In this document: one piece after another, positions 7,173 through 13,694 of the stretch
Numbering within the stretch: the first letter of the stretch is position 1
Layout of the letters: every line of letters starts with the position of its first letter
Origin: Alphaproteobacteria bacterium
Lineage (GTDB): Bacteria > Pseudomonadota > Alphaproteobacteria > Rhizobiales > Devosiaceae
Direction of reading: 5' to 3'
NCBI GenBank assembly: GCA_024279575.1
Contig: JAJRRJ010000080.1
Coordinates: 1 to 13,694, forward strand
DNA length: 13,694 bases
The notes under the pieces: model-generated
The model's input: only the letters and a program-made list of their open reading frames with translations
What the model was told of the DNA's origin: nothing
Databases searched by the model: none
Program-made: the position numbers and the translations under genes

Positions 7173-8813
7173 TTGACTTTAGCTTCTAGATTTTTTGCAT
7201 GGCGTAACAAAATCACGCCAGCCACCCACAAAGTAAAAAAGCAAACTGATGTCATTGTTCCCTCCTTTGATGATGCCAAATTACTAACCGACATTTACAT
7301 GCCCCAGGGCGATGGCCCGTTTCCAACCATCCTTATCCGTACCGCCTATAAACGACAGGGTTTTGCCACCTACGCCCGAATTTATGCCGAACGTGGATTT
7401 ATCACCGTTTTGCAGGCCTGCCGTGGCACTGACGGTTCAGACGGCGAAATCGGCCCTCTTTTGCTGGAACGCGAGGACGGCATAGCCACCCTTGACTGGC
7501 TAAAAAAACAAAGCTGGTTTGATGGGCGCCTCGGCACCACCGGCCCCTCCTATCTGGGGTATGTGCAATGGGCCATTTGCGATGAGATGCCACAAAAAAG
7601 CGCCATTTCAACCCAGGTCGCCACCAGCGAATATAAAAATGTTCTATTCCCCCAAGGGGCAATAAACTTGCAATTCTGGCTCTCCTGGACGCAGTTGGTG
7701 GAAGGTCTGCGCACCTCTCCACCCAAGTTCATGTTTGGCGTTATCACCGGCAACGTTGAAAAACCCACCAAAAGCGCCGCCAACTCATTGCCCATCGTAG
7801 AAGCTGACATTGCCGCCACCGGTCATCAGGTCGAGTTCTGGCGCCGCTGGATGCTGGAGGAAGTAAAAAAGGACAGCCATTGGCAAACTCTTTCTCAATC
7901 CGGGCGACTTGGTGCAAAAACACCACCAAACTTCTTTGTTTCGGGCTGGTATGACTTCATTCTTGATGAATTGATCGACGACTATAACCGCCTGCGCAAA
8001 GCAGGACACACACCCTATCTCACCATCGGCCCATGGATCCATGTTGCCCCCGAACTGATAAATGAAAGCGTTCGCTCTACACTTGCCTGGATGAAGGCCA
8101 AACTGATGAATAACCCCTCAGATTTGCGCAAAAAACCGGTGCGCCTGCATATTTCAGGACTTGATGAATGGCGCGAATATGAAAGCTTCCCACCGCCAGA
8201 AAGTGAGCAGGTAACCCATTTTATGGCCCCCGATGGCGCACTTGCCGCCCAACCGGAAAAATCCGCCGACCCTGCTCAGTATCGCTATGATCCCAATGAC
8301 CCAACTCCAAATCTGGGCGGCGCAATTTTTGCCTTTACCGGCGCGGGGCCCTTTGATAATCGCGAACTTGAAGCCCGCCCTGATGTATTGACGTTCACCA
8401 CGGAGCCACTGCAAAAACCTCTCACCCTGATCGGGAAACCTGAAGTCACTTTATTTGCAAAATCAAGCCTTGAATACACCGACTTCATGGCCCGCCTGTG
8501 CGATGTATCCCCGGATAAAAAATCAACAAATATTTGTGACGGGTTTATTCGGATCACCCCTGAAAACAGCAAGAAGCAGGCTGACGGCACTTGGAAACTA
8601 ACCATTTCCCTGCACCATAGTGCCCACCAGTTCAAAGCCGGGCATGCTTTGCGTTTGCAGATTTCAAGTGGCGCTCACCCCAAGATATCCCGCAATCCAG
8701 GCACCCCGGAGCAAGTGGATAAAGTCCCTGAAATGCTGGTTGCCGATCAAAGCATTTTCTTTGACAAAAAGCACCCAGGCGCCTTGATATTGCCAGCTTA
8801 TAAGATTGACTAG
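7173..8813 (+). CDS. CocE/NonD family hydrolase (Peptidase S15 fold), copy 1
   Basis: Serine hydrolase of the X-Pro dipeptidyl-peptidase / cocaine esterase family, 546 aa. The N-terminal alpha/beta-hydrolase domain carries the catalytic triad: Ser126 in GPSYLG, Asp261 in SGWYDF and His290 in GPWIH, spaced as in CocE (Ser117, Asp259, His287 from memory). The oxyanion tyrosine is Tyr59 in RTAYK, where most relatives have RxPY. The C-terminal jelly-roll domain (PepX_C-like) runs from about 320 and includes YDPNDPTPNLGG, TFTTEPL and LRLQISSGAHPKISRN. The start is TTG at 7173: GGAG at 7161-7164 lies 8 bases upstream, a stop codon (TAA 7167-7169) blocks any upstream extension, and the next methionine falls inside the core. 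No signal peptide, so probably cytoplasmic. Substrate unknown; esters, amides or acyl-peptides are known for the family. The paralogue follows after 26 bases, probably one operon. Confidence 0.88.
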   Translation: MTLASRFFAWRNKITPATHKVKKQTDVIVPSFDDAKLLTDIYMPQGDGPFPTILIRTAYKRQGFATYARIYAERGFITVLQACRGTDGSDGEIGPLLLEREDGIATLDWLKKQSWFDGRLGTTGPSYLGYVQWAICDEMPQKSAISTQVATSEYKNVLFPQGAINLQFWLSWTQLVEGLRTSPPKFMFGVITGNVEKPTKSAANSLPIVEADIAATGHQVEFWRRWMLEEVKKDSHWQTLSQSGRLGAKTPPNFFVSGWYDFILDELIDDYNRLRKAGHTPYLTIGPWIHVAPELINESVRSTLAWMKAKLMNNPSDLRKKPVRLHISGLDEWREYESFPPPESEQVTHFMAPDGALAAQPEKSADPAQYRYDPNDPTPNLGGAIFAFTGAGPFDNRELEARPDVLTFTTEPLQKPLTLIGKPEVTLFAKSSLEYTDFMARLCDVSPDKKSTNICDGFIRITPENSKKQADGTWKLTISLHHSAHQFKAGHALRLQISSGAHPKISRNPGTPEQVDKVPEMLVADQSIFFDKKHPGALILPAYKID

Positions 8814-8839
8814 GGGCAGAGTTCTCTCCCGGAGTTAAA

Positions 8840-10528
8840 ATGAAAAAGCACATTGAAAATCTGAGCAATGAACTGTTCCCGCTGGGGGCCGGTATTGCCT
8901 CTCAGGTTGTCCATCAGATGTATGGCCTGCCGCCAGCGCGTTGCAGCGTAAGCATCAGTCGAGACATAGATGTGCCCGCCCGTGACGGCATTGCGCTAAA
9001 AACAGACATCTACACTCCAAAGGATAAGGGAGCGCACCCCACACTTATCATGCGCACCCCCTATGGAAGGTTTGGCTTTGCGGTCGTTGCCCAGATTTAT
9101 GCCGAACACGGGTTTCGCACGATTTTGCAGGCCTGTCGCGGTACAGACGGATCGGGGGGTGACTTTGACCCCCTTCTTAACGAACGGGACGATGGTCTGG
9201 CCACGCTTGACTGGGTGAAAAGCCAAAGCTGGTTCGATGGGCGCCTCGGCCTCACCGGCCCCTCATATTTGGGATTTGCCCAATGGGCCATTTGCGATGA
9301 ACTTCCTCCAGGGAGCGCCCTCAGTGCAAAAGTCACCTCATCCAACTTTGAAAGCGTTGTGTTCCCCGGCGGCTCATTTTCCCTGCAACTCTGGCTGAGT
9401 TGGATGCAGACAATTCACGGTCTGGAAAAAGAACTGTTCGGCATGTCTTTGCGTTTTGCCACTGGTGATGTGGAGCGGCGCACAAATAAAACAGCCCTCA
9501 CCCTGCCCCTCGCCGATGCCGATGTAGCCGCAGTTGGAGAGGAAGTTCCCTTCTGGCGCACCTGGCTTGATACTGCAATTAACAACCCGGAATTCTGGGC
9601 AGCACGCAACCATTCCAAAAGACTGGGTGCCAACACTCCGCCAAATTGTTTTGTTTCGGGCTGGTACGATATCATGGTCGATGAACACATTGCCGACTAT
9701 CGGCGCCTTGTGGAGGCGGGTCATACCCCCCACCTCACCATTGGCCGCTGGTTCCATACCGACAATGACCTACAGGGAGCATGCCTCAATCAGACTATTT
9801 CGTGGATGAGTGCCCACCTTCTGGGCGACAAGTCCGCCCTGCGAAAAAGCCCCGTGCGCATCTATATTTCAGGTCGAGAAATCTGGCATGAATGCGAAAT
9901 ATTCCCCCCCGCAAAAGCAATTCAAAAAACTTGTTTTCTTGGTGACAACGCCACCCTGACCCCCAGTTCGGCTGGCGGAGAAACCCCGGACACCTTTACC
10001 TATGACCCCGCAAACCCGACCCCCAATGTTGCCGGGGCCATTTTTGCATTTGTGGGGGCAGGGGCAGCAGATAACGCAAAACTGGAAAAGCGTTCAGATG
10101 TTTTAACCTATACCAGCACCCCGCTGCCCAATGATCTGACAGTAATCGGCAACGCCAGCGTTTCCCTGTTTGTGCGCTCTTCGCTGCAATATACCGACTT
10201 TTTTGCTCGCCTGTGCGATGTGGACAAAAAAGGCGTTTCAACAAACATTTGCGACGCCATTTTGCGGCTCACCCCTGAAAAATATTCCCCAAATGAAAGC
10301 GGCGTGATCCACATAAACATTCGACTACACGCCACCGCCCATACCTTTTTGAAAGGTCACAGCCTGCGCTTGCAGGTCTCCAGCGGTGCCCACCCACGAT
10401 TTGCCCGCAACTTTGGCACAAATGAACCCATTGGCTCTGCGGTTCAAATGAAGGTCGCCCATCAGGAAATTTTCCACGATAACAATTACCCAAGCGCCAT
10501 CACCCTGCCTGTTGTCGAGTTGGACTAA
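8840..10528 (+). CDS. CocE/NonD family hydrolase (Peptidase S15 fold), copy 2
   Basis: Paralogue of the preceding gene, 562 aa. The triad is intact: Ser142 in GPSYLG, Asp277 in SGWYDI and His306 in GRWFH, where the common GPWxH proline is replaced by Arg; the oxyanion Tyr75 lies in RTPYGR. In a 69-residue block around the nucleophile (from IYAE to ICDE) I count 54 identities to copy 1; the C-terminal beta domains are also alike (YDPANPTPNVAG, LRLQVSSGAHPRFARN). The N-terminus is about 16 residues longer (LFPLGAGIASQVVHQMYG) and shows no convincing signal peptide. Start by ATG at 8840 with GGAG at 8831-8834, 5 bases away. The gene follows copy 1 after 26 bases, so the pair is very likely co-transcribed and arose by tandem duplication. 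Its stop overlaps that of convergent glcB. Substrate unknown; diverged specificity between the copies is an inference. Confidence 0.88.
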   Translation: MKKHIENLSNELFPLGAGIASQVVHQMYGLPPARCSVSISRDIDVPARDGIALKTDIYTPKDKGAHPTLIMRTPYGRFGFAVVAQIYAEHGFRTILQACRGTDGSGGDFDPLLNERDDGLATLDWVKSQSWFDGRLGLTGPSYLGFAQWAICDELPPGSALSAKVTSSNFESVVFPGGSFSLQLWLSWMQTIHGLEKELFGMSLRFATGDVERRTNKTALTLPLADADVAAVGEEVPFWRTWLDTAINNPEFWAARNHSKRLGANTPPNCFVSGWYDIMVDEHIADYRRLVEAGHTPHLTIGRWFHTDNDLQGACLNQTISWMSAHLLGDKSALRKSPVRIYISGREIWHECEIFPPAKAIQKTCFLGDNATLTPSSAGGETPDTFTYDPANPTPNVAGAIFAFVGAGAADNAKLEKRSDVLTYTSTPLPNDLTVIGNASVSLFVRSSLQYTDFFARLCDVDKKGVSTNICDAILRLTPEKYSPNESGVIHINIRLHATAHTFLKGHSLRLQVSSGAHPRFARNFGTNEPIGSAVQMKVAHQEIFHDNNYPSAITLPVVELD

Positions 10529-12699
10529 CCCGCTTTCAACTCAAGCCGGCGCCGATGCAAAATCGGCTCAGTATAGCCAGAAGGTTGTGTTGCCCCCTCA
10601 AGCGCCAGCTCAAGCGAAGCCTGAAACGCTACAGAGTTTTCAAAGTTCTCAGCCATTGCTCGATAAAGCGGGTCCCCTTGATTTTGCTTATCCACCACAA
10701 CCGCCATGCGCTTAAAACACTGCTCCACCTCATCGGCCCTGACAATGCCATGCATCAGCCAGTTGGCAATATGTTGCGATGAAATGCGCAACGTCGCCCG
10801 ATCTTCCATCAATCCCACATCATTGATATCAGGAACTTTGGAGCAGCCAACACCATGCTCAATCCAACGCACCACATAGCCAAGAATCCCTTGCGCATTA
10901 TTGTCCAGCTCGCGCATGATTTTTGCTTCACTCAACGTGCCTCCCTTGATGCTTGGCATACTAAACAATACATCAAGCCCCGGTGTTGCTTCATTATGGC
11001 GACGTTTTTGCGCTGCAAACACATCAACCTCATGATAGTGCAGCGCATGCAAAACTGCCGCCGTTGGAGAGGGCACCCAGGCGCAATTTGCCCCCTGGTT
11101 AGGCTGAGCCGCCTTGCTGGCCAGCATGTCCGCCATCTCATCAGGCATCGCCCACATTCCCTTACCGATTTGCGCGCGTCCGCTCAACCCGCATTGCAAT
11201 CCGATCAACACATTGCGATCCTCATAAGCTGCCAACCATTTTTCAGCCTTGATTTCAGCCTTTGGCGGAACCGGCCCGGCATGCAAACTGGTATGAATTT
11301 CATCCCCCGTGCGATCCAGAAACCCGGTATTGATAAAAAACAATCGATCCCGAGCCTCAAAAATGCACGCCTTCAGATTTGCAGAAGTGCGCCGCTCCTC
11401 ATCCATGATGCCAATTTTTATGGTGCCTTCGGGTAAGCCAAGCATATCTTCAACCATCGCAAAAGTATCGCCCGCCAGTCTTACTTCTTCGGCGCCATGC
11501 ATTTTCGGCTTTACAATATAAATTGATCCCGCAACCGAATTGCGCAAGCCTTTGGTTTTTGACAAATCATGCATGGCACAAAGTGACGTAATTAGCGCAT
11601 CAATAATGCCTTCACCAATTTGGTTTCCACCACGATCAATCACCATTTCACTGGTCATAAGATGCCCCACATTGCGCACCAGCAACAGCGCACGCCCCTT
11701 GAGTATCAACTCACCTCCATCGGGACTAATAAACACCCGATCATCATTCAAACACCGCTCGATTTTGCGCGTTCCTTTGTGAAAAGTCTCACTCAGGTCG
11801 CCCTTCATCAAACCCAGCCAATTACTGTAAACGCCAACTTTTTCCTCAGCATCCACCGCCGCTACGCTGTCTTCACAGTCTTGAATTGTGCTTAAGGCAG
11901 CCTCGACCCTGATATCGGCCAAACCGGCAGGATGGGAGGCACCAATTGCATTTTTCCGATCCACCACAAGTTCCATATGCAAACCGTGATGCTTCAAAAG
12001 CAGTATCTGCTTTTCCCCATCGTGCCGATAGCCAACAAAAGCAGCAGGATCGACTAAAGTAACGGTGTCACCCGCCCCAAGTTCCATGCTCAGAACCGCC
12101 CCGCTTTCAACACGCTCAACCCTGTAACTGACCACATCCTTGTGGCGTGCATCAACCAGGGGAAACGCCTGATCAAGATAAGTGGCAGCCCGTTTGAACA
12201 CCTCGGCGGCCCGTTTCGGGTTGTGAGACTTTCCAGGTGCCCGTTTTCCCTTTTGTTCAACAGCATTCGTACCATATAGCGCATCAAACAAACTCCCCCA
12301 GCGAGCGTTGGCTGCATTGAGCGCATAACGGGCATTGGAAACCGGCACCACAAGTTGAGGACCGCATATGCTGGAAATTTCAGGGTCCATTTCACCCGGC
12401 TCAACAACAAAATCATCAGGTACTTCAACCACATAACCAATGGAGCGCAAAAATGCACGATATCCCGCCGGATCATCGGCCACCGTGCCATTTTCAATAT
12501 GCCATGCATCAATTTTGCTCTGCATTTCCTCCCGGATCGCCAGCAATTCCCGGTTTCGGGGCGCCAGCTCATTCACCAGTTTTGCCAGACCGTCCCAAAA
12601 TTGAGCAGACGCAATCCCGCTACCTGGCAACGCCTGTTCTTCGACAAAATTAACAAGTTTAAGATCGACCTGAAGGCCGGACAAAATAGTGTATGACAT
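10525..12699 (-). CDS. glcB: Malate synthase G
   Basis: Condenses glyoxylate with acetyl-CoA to malate (EC 2.3.3.9), the second step of the glyoxylate shunt; a cytoplasmic Mg-dependent monomer. At 724 aa it is full-length for isoform G (E. coli 723). The expected active-site residues are all visible: Arg342 in VRNVGHLMT, Glu434 in GIMDEERRTSANLK, Asp462 in FINTGFLDRTGDE, and the catalytic base Asp633 in GLMEDRATLRISSQH, with Cys619 in GVGCSKVPDI; these correspond to Arg338, Glu427, Asp455, Asp631 and Cys617 of E. coli. The inserted beta domain of isoform G is present (about 135-265). Start at ATG 12699 with AGGAAG at 12709-12704, 4 bases away. aceA lies 129 bases upstream on the same strand, so the shunt genes are paired. 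The gap contains a hairpin and a candidate promoter, so glcB may also be transcribed alone. Confidence 0.97.
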   Translation of the reverse strand: MSYTILSGLQVDLKLVNFVEEQALPGSGIASAQFWDGLAKLVNELAPRNRELLAIREEMQSKIDAWHIENGTVADDPAGYRAFLRSIGYVVEVPDDFVVEPGEMDPEISSICGPQLVVPVSNARYALNAANARWGSLFDALYGTNAVEQKGKRAPGKSHNPKRAAEVFKRAATYLDQAFPLVDARHKDVVSYRVERVESGAVLSMELGAGDTVTLVDPAAFVGYRHDGEKQILLLKHHGLHMELVVDRKNAIGASHPAGLADIRVEAALSTIQDCEDSVAAVDAEEKVGVYSNWLGLMKGDLSETFHKGTRKIERCLNDDRVFISPDGGELILKGRALLLVRNVGHLMTSEMVIDRGGNQIGEGIIDALITSLCAMHDLSKTKGLRNSVAGSIYIVKPKMHGAEEVRLAGDTFAMVEDMLGLPEGTIKIGIMDEERRTSANLKACIFEARDRLFFINTGFLDRTGDEIHTSLHAGPVPPKAEIKAEKWLAAYEDRNVLIGLQCGLSGRAQIGKGMWAMPDEMADMLASKAAQPNQGANCAWVPSPTAAVLHALHYHEVDVFAAQKRRHNEATPGLDVLFSMPSIKGGTLSEAKIMRELDNNAQGILGYVVRWIEHGVGCSKVPDINDVGLMEDRATLRISSQHIANWLMHGIVRADEVEQCFKRMAVVVDKQNQGDPLYRAMAENFENSVAFQASLELALEGATQPSGYTEPILHRRRLELKAG

Positions 12700-12718
12700 G
12701 GTGCTTCCTGAATGGGGC

Positions 12719-12739
12719 GACCGGCGAAGTTCGCCGGTC
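12719..12739 (-). other. Stem-loop in the aceA-glcB intergenic leader
   Basis: GACCGGCG (12719-12726) and CGCCGGTC (12732-12739) form a perfect 8-pair GC-rich stem with a 5-base loop; two further complementary bases on each side of the loop make the inverted repeat 10+10. It lies between aceA and glcB, ending 9 bases before the glcB Shine-Dalgarno in the direction of transcription. No T-run follows on the minus strand (GCCCCATT), and none on the plus strand, so it is not a canonical terminator. It could stabilise the upstream aceA message, attenuate read-through, or tune glcB translation. Confidence 0.6.
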
Positions 12740-12767
12740 AGTTATTCTCATCAACAATATGGATAGG

Positions 12768-12795
12768 ATTATACGCTGTTCTCGCCATTCTCCAA
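12768..12795 (-). promoter_or_regulatory. Candidate promoter for glcB
   Basis: On the minus strand a perfect -10 hexamer TATAAT (12773-12768) is preceded after 16 bases by TTGGAG (12795-12790), which keeps only the TTG of the -35 consensus. Transcription would start near 12761, giving a leader of about 60 bases that includes the stem-loop at 12719-12739. AT-rich hexamers occur by chance, so this is suggestive only. Confidence 0.4.
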
Positions 12796-12828
12796 TACTC
12801 TTAACTGTCAATGTTGCGTTTCTTCAGT

Positions 12829-13694
12829 CTAAAATTGCGCCGCCTCAGTAGAACCCGCCATGGCAACGGTTGAAGACTTGCCCTGCCCGACAGCCAAACT
12901 GACCGCATCAAAATAGCTGGTGCCCACTTCTCTCTGATGCCGGGTAGCGCTAAAGCCATCAACTTCCGCAGCAAATTCTGCCTGTTGCAAAGCGCTATAG
13001 GCCTTCATGCCATCTACGGCATAGTTTTTGGCAAGATTAAACGTGGTCAAACTCAGGTTATGAAAACCCGCCAGTGTAATAAACTGATACTTATAGCCCA
13101 TAGCCCCCAACTCACGCTGGAATTTCGCCATATCCTCCTCACCCATATGCCTGGCCCAATTAAATGAAGGCGAGCAATTGTAAGCAAGCATTTGCTCAGG
13201 GTATTGCCGCTTGATAGCTTCGGCAAACCGGCGCGCATCCTTTAAGCTTGGGCTTGAGGTTTCACACCAGATCAAATCAGCATAGGGCGCATAGGCCAAT
13301 CCCCGCGCAATGGCGCAATCAAACCCCCCATTGAGTTTATAAAACCCCTCTTCGGTACGCTCCCCGGTAATAAACGGGGCATCATATTCATCCACGTCAG
13401 ATGTAATAAGTCGCGCCGCTTCTGCATCCGTGCGCGCCATAATCAGCGTTGGCACCCCCATTACATCAGCTGCCAGACGCGCAGAATTGAGCGTTTTTAC
13501 AAATGTGCGCGTGGGGACCAGAACCTTGCCCCCCAAGTGACCACATTTCTTTTCCGAGGCCAGCTGATCTTCAAAATGCACAGCCGCCGCCCCCGCTTCA
13601 ATCATGGCTTTCATCAACTCAAACACGTTGAGCGCTCCGCCAAACCCCGCTTCCGCATCGGCAATAATGGGCGCAAAAAAATCCAGATCCGTCG
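12829..13694 (-). CDS. aceA: Isocitrate lyase, 5'-truncated by the window edge
   Basis: Cleaves isocitrate to succinate and glyoxylate (EC 4.1.3.1), the entry step of the glyoxylate shunt. About 288 codons are visible and the frame stays open to the right edge, reading DLDFFAPIIADAEAGFGGAL before VFELMKAMIEAG. The catalytic signature KKCGH is present (nucleophilic Cys195 in E. coli), followed by VLVPTRT, LIMARTDAEAA, IWCETSSPSL, the substrate-binding block YNCSPSFNW, and FITLAGFHNLSL. The distance from the catalytic Cys to the C-terminus is 237 residues against 239 in E. coli, so the C-terminal part is intact and roughly 144 N-terminal residues lie beyond the window. A GTG at 13626 could be mistaken for a start but is internal. 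The stop TAG is at 12831-12829, and glcB follows after 129 bases. Probably regulated by acetate or acyl-CoA supply, possibly through an ScfR/RamB-type protein. Confidence 0.96.
   Translation of the reverse strand, partial: TDLDFFAPIIADAEAGFGGALNVFELMKAMIEAGAAAVHFEDQLASEKKCGHLGGKVLVPTRTFVKTLNSARLAADVMGVPTLIMARTDAEAARLITSDVDEYDAPFITGERTEEGFYKLNGGFDCAIARGLAYAPYADLIWCETSSPSLKDARRFAEAIKRQYPEQMLAYNCSPSFNWARHMGEEDMAKFQRELGAMGYKYQFITLAGFHNLSLTTFNLAKNYAVDGMKAYSALQQAEFAAEVDGFSATRHQREVGTSYFDAVSLAVGQGKSSTVAMAGSTEAAQF

Noticed and set aside
10855..11436. 193-codon plus-strand open frame
   Set aside because: Antisense to glcB within conserved catalytic regions; composition is biased, with no recognisable domain and no suitable ribosome site.
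12090..12572. 160-codon minus-strand frame inside glcB
   Set aside because: It is a frame-shifted reading of the malate synthase gene and does not continue any domain.
12806..12811. Perfect TTGACA -35 hexamer on the minus strand downstream of aceA
   Set aside because: No -10-like hexamer lies at 16-18 bases; TATAAT is 32 bases away, too far for a single promoter.
1..13694. CRISPR arrays, tRNA or rRNA genes, insertion sequences, phage or defence genes
   Set aside because: Looked for on both strands; no regularly spaced repeats, no tRNA-like cloverleaf or CCA end, and no transposase, integrase or defence domain in any plausible gene.

Overview
The window looks like chromosomal core metabolism of an alphaproteobacterium; the order cannot be fixed by eye. 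The indicators are a short-chain fatty acyl-CoA regulator (ScfR/PccR type) divergent from pccB, a type I sulfide:quinone oxidoreductase whose three redox cysteines fall at the same numbers I recall for the Rhodobacter capsulatus enzyme, and a large malate synthase G next to isocitrate lyase. Composition is moderate in GC and even throughout. I see no mobile element, CRISPR array, tRNA or rRNA.

Layout from left to right. (1) Minus-strand pccB (carboxyltransferase subunit of propionyl-CoA carboxylase) faces away from a plus-strand ScfR-family regulator; their 130-base intergenic region is AT-rich and carries TTTG/CAAA repeats that could be the regulator's operator. (2) The regulator runs convergently into a small minus-strand gene for an exported SH3b/COG3650-like protein. 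(3) That gene is divergent from sqr, and a perfect ATATTAG-N6-CTAATAT inverted repeat lies between them. sqr ends in a probable hairpin terminator. (4) Next comes ade (adenine deaminase), followed on the same strand by two tandem paralogous serine hydrolases of the CocE/NonD family (Peptidase S15 fold), the first starting with TTG. (5) The second hydrolase meets minus-strand glcB (malate synthase G) tail to tail with the two stop codons overlapping. (6) Upstream of glcB, across a 129-base gap holding a strong hairpin and a candidate promoter, is aceA (isocitrate lyase), which runs off the right edge and lacks its N-terminal third.

Functionally, pccB, its regulator, aceA and glcB all concern assimilation of acetyl-CoA and propionyl-CoA from fatty acids and similar substrates. 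PCC makes methylmalonyl-CoA from propionyl-CoA, while isocitrate lyase and malate synthase form the glyoxylate shunt. ScfR proteins are known to control both kinds of pathway in different bacteria, so joint control is plausible but unproven. sqr adds sulfide-derived electrons to the quinone pool, ade salvages adenine, and the two hydrolases are esterase/amidase-like with unknown substrates.

I found no clear new biological system. The points most worth a second look are the duplicated hydrolases, the inverted repeat in front of sqr, the pccB/regulator operator region, and the aceA-glcB leader hairpin.
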